Assembly: GCA_017591395.1 (NCBI GenBank)
Contig: WEDG01001038.1
Span: forward strand, 62,001-126,000
Length of the DNA: 64,000 nucleotides
Reading direction: 5' to 3'
From: Schistocephalus solidus
Taxonomy: Eukaryota > Platyhelminthes > Cestoda > Diphyllobothriidea > Diphyllobothriidae
Below the pieces are notes generated by a model, which saw only the letters and a program-made list of their open reading frames with translations, was not told where the DNA came from and did no database searches. Positions 11,891 through 22,713 of this stretch are shown one piece after another (within the stretch, counting starts at the first letter, position 1; every line of letters begins with the position of its first letter). The position numbers were made by a program, and so were the translations under genes.

Positions 11891-13995
11891 CTCTTTTTAT
11901 ACCAGAAAGACCCACAACAGTCAGAAAAAATATATGGCAAGACGATTTCGGTGGAATGAAGGCCGAACTCATGCGCACTCAGTGGGAGCCTTTATTATTT
12001 GTAAACATAAGCGAGGACTAGGGATCGTTGCCAGGCGTACTGCACAGGCTCATCGAAAATCACTGTCCAATTTTGAGAAAGAGGTTAACCAACAGACTGT
12101 GATGGCTTACGCAGGCTTTAAAAATCGAAGTTAATACAAAGCGGAGATTGTGGAAATAATCACTTACGGACGGAACTCCTGCATCTCTAAATGAGTACAA
12201 ATGTAGAGAAATTAGGGTAAGGGGCCTCATATTTAGAACAAGACAGGATTTCAAATTTGACCTGCTGTATCAGGCCACCGTGAACCCAAAACTGTTTTAC
12301 GGTTACCTCAGGCAGAAAATACGGAGCAAGGATCAGATACCCCCTTTTGAGGACCGCCGAGGGCCTAGAACTTACTGAAAACGGTGAAAAGGCTGATCAT
12401 CTTTCGGCATTCTTCCAGTCGGTTTTCACAAAAGAAACGAGATACGATTACCCTGCCAATGTCTTTGATGTGGATACAATAGTCGAAAATGTTCAATTCA
12501 CCGTGACTATTTTTCTCAAGGAACTCTTGGGGTTAAAGGAATCTAAATCACCGCGTCCAGATGAAGACCCATACCAAGATCATGAAAGAGCCGGTGAGAC
12601 AGTTGGCAAAACAACTCTCTTCGCTTTGTACAAACCTCTTTCGAGACCGGATGTCTACCAGCCTTTTGAAATCCGCATGAATTTTGCCGCACTATAAGGA
12701 TGGCAGCCGGGTCTCTGCAAACAATTATCGACCGGTAAGCCTTACTTCAATTTGCTGCAAAATTATGGAAAAAATAATTAAGCAAAAACTAATGCAGTTC
12801 CTTGTACATAATCATCTGGCTTTCCAGTTTCAGCACGGTTTCCGTAGAGATCAGTTCCTGAGTCATAAATTTGCTCTAGTGTTAAGAACGTTGGATTGAG
12901 GTGGTCGATAGAGGAAGTACGGTGCACGTAGTATATATTGACTTTAAAAAGGCTTTCGATAGCGTGGCGCTCCACCGCCTGCTTTATAAACTCAACCACC
13001 TTGGAGACAAAAGTAGACTTTCGAAATGGATAGAAAACTATCTAATTGGCCGCTCACAAAACTGTTAATATCAGCGACAAACAGTCGGCCAAATTTGAGG
13101 TTGAGAGTGGTGTTCCCCAATGCTCTGTTCTCGGCCCTATTTTGATCATTGTCTACATCAACGATTGTGCCAACTAACAAGACTGCGATATTGCTATGTT
13201 TGCCAATGATCTCTTACCTAGCGCCCATTCAAACTGCGGCTGACGAAGAGAACTTGCACGCAAACATAAATCAACACCAGATATGGTCAAATGACTGGCT
13301 ATTGCCGTTCAATGAGAGCAAGTGCAACGTTATACGAGTCAAGAAAAGCAATCCTTCGAATCTTAAGGTTTAACCAGCTAAATGGAATTCCTATGAAAGA
13401 AGTGGATGCTCAAAAGGACCTGGGAGTCTGGATCACGCTCTCGCTAACACCCTCCCTACATTGCGCAAAGGTAGCGAAGTCAGCGATGTCGATAATTTAC
13501 AACGTCAAACGAACGTTTTCAGCCTTTAATACTGCCTGCTCCACCAAAGTCTTCGGAACCTTCATGCGGCCACTGTTGGAATCCGCTATCCAAGCTTGGA
13601 GATTCTGGGTGGCGAAGGACATCAACATCCTCAAAATGGTCCAAACCCGAGCAACCAAACTTGTCCTTGGACATGGCACACAGCCTTATGAAACTCGGCT
13701 CTCGAATCTCAATCGACTTTCCCTTGCGCTATACACAGCTTTGGGGAGACCTGATACTAACATTACGCAAAACGTACTGTTATCTTGTGCCAGGTGATTT
13801 CTTTGAGTTAGCAAAAACAATGAAACTTGAAATGTAATCCTCTCAAAGTACGCGTGCCTGGAGCTAGGCTAGACACTCGGAAAGTACTTCTTCTCGGAAA
13901 GAGTAGTCAAAGCTTGGAAAAATCTTCCTCTAGATTCCAGTTATGCCGTGATCCCTGGAGGCTATTAAGTGAAAGTTAGATCGATATAATTGGAC
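11890..13995 (+). mobile_element. CR1/Jockey-like LINE family P, linker plus full RT, degraded
   Basis: Plus-strand ORF2 without the endonuclease. Visible in order: linker (RTAQAHRKSLSNFEKEVN, 12030-12090), pre-palm block (ADHLSAFFQSVFTKET, 12390-12450), SKSPRPDE (about 12545), NNYRPVSLTSICCKIMEKII (12720-12780), FQHGFRRDQ, VYIDFKKAFDSVALHRLLYKL (12930-12990), SGVPQCSVLGPILII (13100-13150), the catalytic box FANDL (13200) in place of FADDL, and the thumb KDLGVWITLSL with QTRATKLVLG (13380-13690) ending in FSERVVKAWKNLP (about 13895). Two long in-frame pieces survive (12347-12697 and 13291-13797). Asp to Asn in the catalytic box and several frameshifts make it inactive. Family P also occurs at 15795-17480, 22990-24830 and 51665-52790. 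Confidence 0.85.
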
Positions 13996-14079
13996 GAGCA
14001 ACAACTCAAACTGAAAGCTCAAATTGCACCATCAGAAATAAGGTATTTATAATACTACTAGCTATATTTGAGTAACATT

Positions 14080-14635
14080 TTTATGTTTAATATTTTTCCA
14101 TTCAAGGGCTCATACTCTCCCATAATTCCCACTCGAAGGTCCCCAAGGTCTTCGCGGGCTTATAATCAGCACGCTGGTAACACCGTGATCGTTCGCGTCA
14201 GCCGAACCTGGCGGCCATAGTCCATGCGGTCTAAGAACGTTCTGCCTTGGTTTGAAACGCAACGGACCGAGGATGATCTGGGCGGATATTTCTGCGTTGA
14301 AGTCAGTCGGCGTACTCTGCAACCAGCAACGGAGGACCTGGCTGCTTCGTCCGCACTTTAATGATGATCCAGGTGACCTCCGTGATGCCCCTCGCTGGAA
14401 ACCCCCCTACGGTAACGGTCTTTTTCTCCGAAATATCACTGGGAGTTTTTTTCACTGACTGCTCTTTTTATTTATGTTCCACGCAGTTGGCTCATATCAA
14501 TTGGCCTTGTCAACATCCCGAGATACTATTTATTTGATACCACAACTCGCATGCACAAAAAGGGAATTCAAAGGGTGCCTCACCTGTATCTCCCTTAAAT
14601 ATACTGATACTGATACAAATTCTGTGTTCAATGCA
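14080..14635 (+). mobile_element. 3' end of a CR1-like LINE with (CTGATA)n tail
   Basis: Non-coding 3' segment ending TTAAATATACTGATACTGATAC at 14596-14617 (22 nt; core AAATATACTGATACTGATAC). 14340-14610 is the reverse complement of 30023-30290, including CCAGGTGACCTCCGTGATGC and TATCTGATACCACAACT-like words. Tandem short-repeat tails are known at CR1-type 3' ends. Confidence 0.6.
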
Positions 14636-14708
14636 ATAGAGCGCCCGTTTTCAGCTCTGATCTTTCAACTGAGTGAGTACTTGTATCCAATTCACTTGAT
14701 TTAAAAGG

Positions 14709-14934
14709 TCAGGCTGAACTGGGTATTTTGCTGTGCAGAGCCAAATCTGAGAACGGCTTGGTCTTCTTGGACCTTTTTCTCTTTGGCTTTACAAACTCAC
14801 CAACCTCTTCAACATCGCCTTTTGGTGCAGCATCCAGCAACAATGGGGCACGGAGTTGTAAAGCTAGATCATCGCTGTTACTGCCTTCAGGATGACTGTG
14901 TCTAGATCCCAGTGTAACAGAACTATTTTTCTTT
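14709..14934 (-). CDS. Exon-like coding segment, unrecognised protein
   Basis: A minus-strand frame of about 80 codons, open from the stop near 14951 to TGA at 14711-14709. A splice-acceptor-like end (TTTACATAG) precedes 14934. It has no ATG. The product is charged and looks like genuine coding sequence: NSDDLALQLRAPLLLDAAPK, then GDVEEVGEFVKPKRKRSKKT, then KPFSDLALHSKIPSSA. PKRKRSKKTK resembles a nuclear localisation signal. I do not recognise the family. If real, this is the last exon of a gene whose other exons would lie at higher coordinates, but retroelement sequence begins at 14940. It could be a captured gene fragment. Chance openness cannot be excluded. Confidence 0.35.
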
Positions 14935-14939
14935 CTATG

Positions 14940-15692
14940 TAAATATGTTACTTACAACTTTATAGTAACATATTTATTTTAAATTGAATATCTTCGATGT
15001 GCTTTATCCCACCTGGATGTTCGTCGCCATTCGTTTTCATAGCAAATTATTGCTACGTGGGACGGACTCAATAACGACGTCTTACTGGCGGACACGACAG
15101 ATACATACAAACATAAACTGGATTTATATTCGCTTAACCACTACCGTACATTCTACAGGAAGGCTCTGCAACATCATAGCAATGGTGTGCATATATTCGT
15201 AAAAACATTTTTTATTTCTATGCAGATGTGTTACTCACTAATCTATAGTAACATAAATATGTTAACTGCAATATCTTCGATGAGCCTTATCCAACATGGA
15301 TGTTCGTCGCCCTTCGTTTTCACTGCGATTTTACAGTGCCTGGATCGAACTACCAGAGGACGTCATACGGGCGGACACGACTACCACATTCGAACATAAA
15401 CTGTATTTATATTCGCTTGACAATTATCGTTCCTTCTTACAGGAAGGAACTGCTACATCATACAAAAGCTTTGCATAAACATACAGATAACGGTGATATC
15501 TAGGTTTGACATAAGTAATCATCGAAACTGTGCCCAGAATTGACTGTTAAAAACAATTTCCTTCTACTTGAATATGTTATTGACTACTTTGCAATGACGT
15601 GTATTTTGACTGCAAGTTTGCAGTTAAATATTTTTTTTTTATTAATAGGGTCTTCAAAGGCAATGCCTATTACCCTTAAATATACTGAACTA
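14940..15692 (+). mobile_element. CR1-like LINE C-terminus and 3' end with 283-bp internal tandem duplication
   Basis: Two tandem copies (14990-15225 and 15273-15510; the word TCTTCGATG recurs at 14991 and 15274, period 283) each encode the LINE ORF2 C-terminus. The second copy reads MDVRRPSFSLRFYSAWIELP and then EDVIRADTTTTFEHKL (15296-15478). This corresponds to the RT-terminal block FSxRVVxAWNxLP of CR1-type elements. A partial third unit runs from 15540. The segment ends with GGGTCTTCAAAGGCAATGCC (15648-15667) and AAATATACTGAAC, a terminus shared with 49276-49310 and, inverted, with 55945-55972. Confidence 0.75.
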
Positions 15693-15794
15693 TGTCCTCC
15701 TTGAAAGATGATAGAAAACCCAAATTACGAGGGGATGGTTGTCATTCTAATCTGTTTTCTGAGTGAGACATAAATGCCGTCTTAAATTGTCAGT

Positions 15795-17480
15795 TCAGTT
15801 CAGTTCAGTGTATTTGAGGAAAATAGGCTTACGCATTTGAAATCCCTAATTGTTTCATAAAAGTAGCAAGAATAAGAAGCAAATCAAAGAAGTAACAGTC
15901 AAGTGAATGCAGGCAGGTTTACGTGGTACACTGATATTGTTAATGTAATTTGTAGCAAATGCACGACTACCACTTTTGTGAAGCGGTGCGATGTGGGCTG
16001 TTTTCCAGTCGGTAGGAAGAATTCCCGTATCGAACGATTTCTGACACAGCAACGATAGCGGTTTCGCCAGCTCTCGAGAGAGTTCGAGGAGTAGCTTTGC
16101 TGGAATCTCGTCGGGGCCAGAGGATTTGCATGCCTTCAGACTTTTTAGTTCTTCAAAGACCGCCGCTTCTTGAAAGAGCATATCCTGAATAAGTGGCACG
16201 CCTGTAGTCTCAGTAACTTGATGGAATAAAACAGCTTCTCTAGTGAAAACCGACTGAAAGAACTGGGAAAAGTGTTCAGCTTTGTTTTTATTTTTCTGAT
16301 ATCTCGAAACCGTCATCGTTTCTCATAACAGGAATCGGGTTCCTGTTACGTGTGGTTTTTCTTACATAGCTATAGAGTAATTTGGGATTGTGAACTGCTC
16401 CTCTGGAGCGAACCCTCTCGTAATCCCGTCGGCTTTGGAAGATCAAGCTTTTAACCTTGTTCCTTTGAGTTTTTGTTGTGCTTTGCAGAGGCTAAATTTT
16501 CATTGGATCGGCAAAATTTTCTTCCAAAGCCTTCCTTTCCTGTTAATCTCTCTTTTTAGATCTCTTGTTAGCCATTGTGGTCGGTTAGATATCCTGAGTT
16601 TTGATGGCATACAGTGGCATTTTATATGATTCAACAACTACTCCGTAAATAAATTCCAGTCCTCAGTGACATTCCCGGAGAAGAGAAGATCCCAGTCTAT
16701 TCGTGATGCCTCAGCTCTCATCTTGCAAAAGTCTCCTCGCCATAGATCGGGCCTGGTTTCATTTATTGCAGATGGCACAGAATATAAACCATACTCCCAT
16801 GAAAGTACTGCATGATCACTTCGACCAAGTGGAGGTAGGCAGTGTACCTCGTCTATACTGTCAGGATCTTTAGTGAAGACGAGATCTAAACAACCAGCCT
16901 GTTGTCCTCCACGCGCTCTCGTTGGAACAAATACATGTTGGCGGAAAATAGCTTCAAGTGTTGTCTTCAGCAGATGGTGATCGAAGGAAAACTTTGAGCT
17001 CTGTGCCTGCAGATCGTTCCATCGAATGCTGGGTGCGATTGAAGTCACCCATGAGAACAACATCAGGTCGACTGCTAATCTCTTTTATGTTCTCCAACAA
17101 ACAAGTATCAGCGTCAGTGTCTGTCCCCGGTGGTCGGTAGAGAGTCATGACTTCAAGGACTGCGATCCCCGCGTCTTTATTTTCAGCCAAATAGCCTCAA
17201 TACCATTGCTAATCTTCTCCGTCATTTCACACACTGTGAAATTGCTTTTAACATACATCGCAACTCCTCCACCCTGGCGTTGGGTGCGGTCTCTCCTGAA
17301 CAGCTGGTATCTGGATAAGGCTACTTCGCAATCACTGATGTTCTGTGACAGCCATGTTTCTGTGATTGCTATAATATCGGGAGACAGAACGGCTACCTGA
17401 ATTCTCAGTTCGTCGAGTTTCGAAAACAGACTTTGGGCGTTGGTATACAGAAATTTCAGTGTGCAGCAGTCAGTAGAGCC
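15795..17480 (-). mobile_element. LINE family P: endonuclease plus RT N-terminus, best preserved copy
   Basis: Minus-strand ORF2. The APE-type endonuclease starts near 17465 (LKFLYTNAQSLFSKLDELR), then AITETWLSQNISDCEV, GGGVAMYVKSNFTVCEM, VVLMGDFNRTQHS (about 17050), LDLVFTKDPDSIDEVHCLPP (about 16870) and GRSDHAVLSWEY. The linker NRPQWLTRDLKREINRKGRL lies at about 16590. The RT N-terminus follows at 16316-15930 with AEHFSQFFQSVFTREAV, SLKACKSSGPDEIPAKLL and GILPTDWKTAHIAPLHKSGS. The RT stops right after ATNY, where RPVSLTS would follow, and joins the family 3' end at 15800-15840, which finishes in (TGAAC)n on the sense strand. The element is thus internally deleted for the catalytic palm. Few stops suggest it is among the youngest LINE copies here. 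Confidence 0.85.
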
Positions 17481-17489
17481 AAATTCCGT

Positions 17490-19300
17490 TTGTCTCGAGT
17501 TTGCCAGTGTAGGCGTTCAAAGAGGCCTTTGGAAGCAGAGTGATATCTGTGGTCGTGCTTTGCGCGTACCTGAGCAGTTTAGTGATTTCAAGGAAGAGAG
17601 TGGATTGAAAATGACTTCCGTTATTAGTGGCAATGGTAGCTGGCACACCAAAATTGGCAATCAAGTGATTCAGAAAGATCATGGCGATATCTTCTGCCGA
17701 GGTACTCTAAATAAGAATTGTAATCGGCCATCGCGTGAAACGGTCAACTGCTAGCAGGATATGCGTGTGAAGGGGGTAACGGTCCAACTTAGTCTACGTA
17801 GACGTGATAGAATCGAACTTCCAGAACCGCAAATCTGCTTGGTGTGGAAAATGTATGGCAATACACTCTGTCTTTTAGGCACTCAAAACAATGACTAGTC
17901 CAAAGGGCAATGTCATCGTTTGTCTATGGCCAAAAAAACGGGCATCAATTAAGTTACAACCAACGCGGATGCCGAGATGTGACAGCGAGTTAAAATAGGC
18001 GAAAACTACATTACGCTAGGGTAATGGAACAACATGTTGGGGAGTGCCTGTCTATCTGTCACAAAAAATCGTGCCTGGTGATGCCGAAAGTGGTGCATCT
18101 CTAAGCTGCAGAGAAGCAGACGTATGCAGGTCAGTGATGGATTCGTATTCTATTTGGAGGTCTGCAAGTATTGTTAGGTCAAATTTAGACGTTTGATTTT
18201 TTTAATGTCCGTCCTGGATTATGCATCAGAAACGAATTTGTCGCTGCCTCGGACGTAGCGGATATCAGAATTTAACTGGTAAATATAGTCTTGATTACAT
18301 TTCTATCTGCGTCCGTACTTATCTGGCTTGGCTATGAGGGCGAAGAGCTCGCGACGATCATGTTATCGATTTAGACCCTATTGATGACGTTTTGCCAACT
18401 GAAAGGCATGCATGGAATTTCGAACAGGCCAAAGGGCGTCATGACGGTGGTCTTGTGGATGCCTTTCTCAGCGACTTTTGTCAGTGATATGCTCTCACGA
18501 GATCTATCCTGGAAAAAATGGCCATTCCAGCCAGCACATGGGCTACTCTACCCTTTAAGTCTTTAAAGGCACTGCTGTGAGCACTATTTGGTGCTCGCGG
18601 ATGACCAGATAATGGTGCGGCACGTCGAAAGGCACAACAGCCTGATGAAAGCTTCCCATAGGGGTGTCATGTTCTGGCTTTAGAGTGCTTTCAGGAACAG
18701 AAGGGCCAACATTGTCAGATCTTTATGTGGAGAAAGATGTCTGTTGAAGTCTAAAACATGCAGTACAACTAGCGTAACATTCCATTCTTTGATCTACATA
18801 AGCAGCTATTTTTCTCTAATATGGTGCTCGTTTCGAGCATAGCCAATACCAACTGCATGGGACTAGGAAGCTAATCAAGCCAGATCTCTCGGAAAATTGT
18901 ATCATCCATATGATGACCAGCAAGCTTAGAATACTTGTGCCCGATTAGTTGGGAACGCATGTTGTTGGCCGAATTGGCCACATGCTGCATAACAGTATCC
19001 TTTCACCGGGTATAAGGTTCCTCAGCGGAAATCGCATAAAGAAGATCTGCAGTACCAATGGCCTCATTGAAGGGAAACAATTGCACTACGTATAAATAAC
19101 ACGTGCGTTCGCTGTTTATAGTGGGTGTCAAAAAGATGGTCTCAATCTGCCAAAACCATGAGCAAACGTTGCTCGGCGTGAATGGGGTAATTTGAAAGAA
19201 CGGGTACTAACGTCAAGAGAGTCTGTGTTTGTCTTGGTGTCCTTAAGAGTAATGCAATGGTGCGTGAAGATATAAAAATGGGCGTATCACTTTCTTAGTA
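17490..19300 (-). mobile_element. Ty3/gypsy LTR retrotransposon, gag-RT-integrase remains
   Basis: The minus strand carries gag (19220-18770: FKLPPFTPSNVCSWFWQIET, HVANSANNMRSQLIGHKYSK, HHMDDTIFREIWLD), the RT core (18600-18340: FSRIDLVRAYHI, then HKTTVMTPFGLFE and MPFSWQNVINRV), and integrase (18170-17490). The integrase shows an HHCC-like region (NSLSHLGIRVGCNLIDARFF), the LAVDRFTRW block and MIFLNHLIANFGVPATIATN. Protease, the RT catalytic region and RNase H are missing. The second catalytic aspartate block, normally TDxG, reads TNNGSHFQS. Family assignment rests on the RT motif TPFGLFEF-like and the gag motif LPPFxP. LINE P abuts the integrase end at 17480. Stops and frameshifts are frequent; the copy is dead. 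Confidence 0.8.
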
Positions 19301-19419
19301 TAATTGACGGACAAAAATATATAGGTATAATGTGTACAGAAAAAAACCCTAACGCAAAGTGCGGTCAGTTGTGTCTAAATTATAAACTGACAAAAGGAGT
19401 GTGCAAAACGACAAATGAG

Positions 19420-20190
19420 AGTTGGAATACAGACGTACAAAAAATAGCCCTCTTAGATAGTGAATATTTTTGAGGATTGTAATAAGGTCTACACTAGATC
19501 CCAAAGGTTATGCACCAAGGACGATTAATAGACCCTGCAGCTCAAATAATTTCACGTCCAGTAGAATGCGAGCAAGACATTAAAATCTATCGTTGCAACT
19601 GCCTTATAAGCAAGCTATGAGGAACCCATCACGGTCTATCACAGTCCGCTAAGCGTCCAATCGATAAGGGGGATGTTAAATGCTGCGTGGATCATCAAAG
19701 CGCGGAGAAATGTGACCATGATACTTCTTTGCTGATTAACCAAACAACCAGCAAATGGCGAAAACAAAAGAATTGGCCGAAATCTTTAACAGATAACATG
19801 AGGTTGAAATGAAGAAATGACTTCAAAAGCTGCCAATATCATAGGTGTTTGGGGATGGCAGATGTGGTAGTTAGCATGAAATTGAAAACTAAGGGTTACA
19901 AAAATCTAAGTGTGAGTTTATGTTTGAACAAGTTAAATATGCATTATTACCTTGAATCCTAGGAGAATCCACCTCTAAGTCCAAAAGTTCAGTGTTCGGG
20001 AACGAAAACCTCAATAACGGCCGCAGGCTCTCTGAGGTTAGGTGCATACAAATAAATAAATATTTCTATTTTAAGCACCTAGAGGGCACTATCGAAAAAC
20101 GTTGGTACTAAGGCTAACTAATGACAATGGGCATATTGGTGCTCCGTGTCCCTAATAGCAATGAAATACGATTCGAGGCTCGAACAGTCG
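19420..20190. repeat. Left arm of a large inverted repeat
   Basis: Reverse complement of 26700-25330. Shared stretches include 19470-19610 with 26665-26517 (GACGATTAATAGACCCTGCA), 19612-19790 with 25915-25740 (GAGGAACCCATCACGGTCTA) and 20030-20135 with 25490-25380 (AGCACCTAGAGGGCACTATC). The arm starts about 130 bp upstream of the gypsy gag remnant in that element's orientation, so an LTR is one reading. It contains CACTATCG at 20087-20094. Confidence 0.8.
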
Positions 20191-20423
20191 TAACTCAATC
20201 GCATCTGAAATTGGATTGGTTGCTAGTGCACATCGATGACGCGTCGCTAAAGGTGCAAAAGAATGCGCGCAGTGGTATTTGCAAATCGATCGGGAACTGA
20301 GCTTTCAATTCCTCGCGCGCCGTGCCATGCCATTTCCTGCGCTGTCGTGCAGCGACGCGGTCGCTTAACTGCCTGCACGCCTGTTCTGTCTATACTGATC
20401 GTGTTTTTTTCCTTTTTTGCAGA

Positions 20424-21191
20424 ATGTTTAGAGCAGTATCTAAGAGAACACTTAAGGGACGTGCCTTGAAAGATTTTCTGGATGATTTAGTTCAAATTGC
20501 CGAGAATATGATAGAAATTTATCCGTCTGACTCGTCTTAATCCTCGTGGCATCTGACCTCTTCCTCTAGCTCATCGTATGATGACTTAGAGATTTCCTCT
20601 GCTGATGAGGATACAATTTGGACGTCAGATGTATGTGACGTGAACGCAAACAAATCTTCAAGCAAACCTACAATTGAAGAGGAACCTACGGTTCAAGAGG
20701 CTATGAGATCTTCGGCAATACGCTCGCGTATGCCATTGATTCATCAGAGCAGTCTTCTGAAAATTATAAGACGGCAAACCTCTGAGCTTACTGCAGACGC
20801 ACGAACGCTGTTAGCTGGGGAAAGTGATGTTTCAACGGTAACGGCAATGGGCAGTGGTGAGTACGTTGATTTAGTTTTTGTGAAACAGTTTACTGAGCAG
20901 TTTCGAGACCCTACCAGGCGTCTAATAGACAATATTGTTGTAACTTATTTAGCTATTTATGAGCTCCCTATACATAAGAAACTTAAACGCAGTTTTTGGC
21001 CTATCCTAGGTAGAATGATGGAGCCCTTTATTTGTGAACTTTTGGTTGTAGTAATTTACTGTGGCTATGGAAAGCCTTTAGATGTACAAACTTTCTGTAG
21101 GCCCCTCGCTAAAGAATTAAAATCTTTGGACAGAGATGGTCTGCGTGTCGAACATATCAAGAGGACCTTGGGTTTAATTCAGCAGCTGTAA
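20424..21191 (+). pseudogene. CACTA/EnSpm-like transposase, N-terminal region
   Basis: One frame runs from ATG 20424 to TAA 21191 with a single internal TAA at 20538-20540; 256 codons in all. The N-terminus is MFRAVSKRTLKGRALKDFLD, then a serine/acid-rich linker. Then come HQSSLLKIIRRQTSELTADA, RTLLAGESDVSTVTAMGSGE and a conserved core: IYELPIHKKLKRSFWPILGR and VVVIYCGYGKPLDVQTFCRP. The pattern (LPxDARTLL, GxGEYxxFG-like, KSSxxxFWPILGR, YxGxxKP) matches the transposase-domain proteins of animal CACTA-like DNA transposons, from memory. The role would be to bind element ends and catalyse excision. Downstream, 21190-21700 holds decayed continuation: FNSAAVICDGPAKAFFSKLR, then VMRRILNLWLKSPRQVHFRL and SPEAITTVNDRLKSLNAYLT. 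Low stop density in the first part suggests a fairly recent death. Confidence 0.65.
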
Positions 21192-21790
21192 TTTGCGATG
21201 GTCCAGCAAAAGCTTTTTTTAGCAAATTAAGATTGTTAACGCCTATTATCTCTGTGATAGGTGTTGCATTAAAGGCGATTACGTAGATTAAGTAGTATAT
21301 GATAACGTCTCAGAGCGTTTGAGGATGGATGCCGATTTTCTCTCCGTCATAGATGACTGCTATCGTACCGGCACTTCACCATTGCTAGCATGTTAGGTGA
21401 GGAATGATTACTTCCTTTCCTTAAGATCCTCTACATTTAGTTTTATCTGGGTGTTATGCGACGGATTCTGAACTTGTGGCTGAAAAGCCCAAGACAAGTG
21501 CATTTCCGGTTGTCACCTGAAGCGATAACTACGGTAAATGATAGATTAAAGTCACTTAATGCTTACTTGACACAAGAAGGACTAAGAAATGCCCTATAGA
21601 TGCTAACGTTTTCGTTACGAACATCAAGTCCCTCTCGAAGTCATCGGTGCGCAGAAAAATTACCACCGTTACCATTTTCTAGGACAATTCAACTGGTAGC
21701 AGCGGTTCTAGCATAACTATGCCTATTGCCCAGTCTCCTTCACATGCGGGTAAGCCATTACCTTCCATAGATAATCTTCCTAGACGGGAT
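21192..21790 (+). pseudogene. Decayed C-terminal continuation of the CACTA-like transposase
   Basis: Frameshifted blocks continue the transposase: CDGPAKAFFSKLR (about 21200), VSERLRMDADFLSVIDDCYR (21305-21365), GVMRRILNLWLKSPRQVHFR (21450-21515) and SPEAITTVNDRLKSL (21517-21560). In related animal elements the DPMHLxxLGV block precedes RKLLxxW; here DPLHLVLSG is legible in a shifted frame at about 21425-21455. At least three frameshifts and several stops are present. Confidence 0.55.
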
Positions 21791-22500
21791 TCGGTGCAAA
21801 CGAAAGAGGCGACGTGGTAATAAAACAAGAAGACTCAGCCGCTTAGTCATCAACGCAAGTCTTCGATGGATAATGCAAAGCCAAATGCAAGAAATAAGGC
21901 TTTTGCAGGCTTTGAAAGTGGAGGTGGCGGCCACACGGCATCACATGGATGAGCACATGCGTAGCTGCTGCACACATGCGCCCCAGCCTACTGCAAGGGG
22001 TCCGATTATACAACAAATGTTGACCCTTGAGGAAGAAGAGGCCCTGACCAAAGACGTCACAGACAGGACATATAGGCAGCAATTGGTAGGGTGTCTGGAA
22101 ATTACTTACGATTTAACTAGGTTATCCATTTGGCCTCCCTTGGTGACGATAGCATCAGAAATTTTGCTGATCGCGTTTTCACAGCCCTCTTCGCCGATGA
22201 GGTGACCTACCGGTTAACTTTCTACGTTTGGCAACAGGACAAGACGGCTGGAACGAGCTTTCAAAAAGGCATATGGCTGACTGCGGAAAAGGGGCTTAAA
22301 GGCAGCCCAGGGGCACTGTACTGACGGTCAGTATATTTTTATTATCCACGTGGTATACAAAATTTCCTACATAAAAACATGCGCATTGCTTACTCACCAT
22401 CACGTTTTGCATTGTTTGTTTTTTTATTACAGGGTGGATACCCCATGAAACGGCTGAGGGATTGCCGGGTCCGTCAACACAGGACGACTGATTAGGAGAC
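21790..22500 (+). pseudogene. DUF4806-like second ORF of the transposon
   Basis: The frame from about 21800 reads RKRRRGNKTRRLSRLV, then MQSQMQEIRLLQALKVEVAA (21873), then PIIQQMLTLEEEEALTKDVT and DRTYRQQLVGCL. After a frameshift near 22110-22140 it continues as SLGDDSIRNFADRVFTALFA, DEVTYRLTFYVWQQD and FQKGIWLTAEKGLKGSPGAL to TGA 22322. The order of FL-xLEE, (R/K)xxLxxxL-xxLGG, LFxDxVxxxxxWxG and KxAF-like blocks fits DUF4806, which often accompanies CACTA-like transposases in animal genomes, from memory. A possible terminal exon follows a TTTTTATTACAG acceptor at 22433 and runs to TAG 22491. The N-terminus is basic with a short coiled-coil-prone stretch. It lies 600 bp after the transposase on the same strand. 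Confidence 0.5.
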
Positions 22501-22713
22501 ATTTATGAGATTTATTTTTGTACACTTAAGCTTTTCATATTTTTTAACAAAATATATTTTACTTGCTCACTCAGTCTTCCGAGAGTCACCTTGTCATTAA
22601 TTACTATTCTATTAGAATGTAATGGGGATCGTTTTTAACCGTTTAGCTGATATAGGTGTCTACCAAAGGAGTAAGGGGTTCCGCTGTGCGGTTAAAAAAG
22701 GAGATACGAATTT

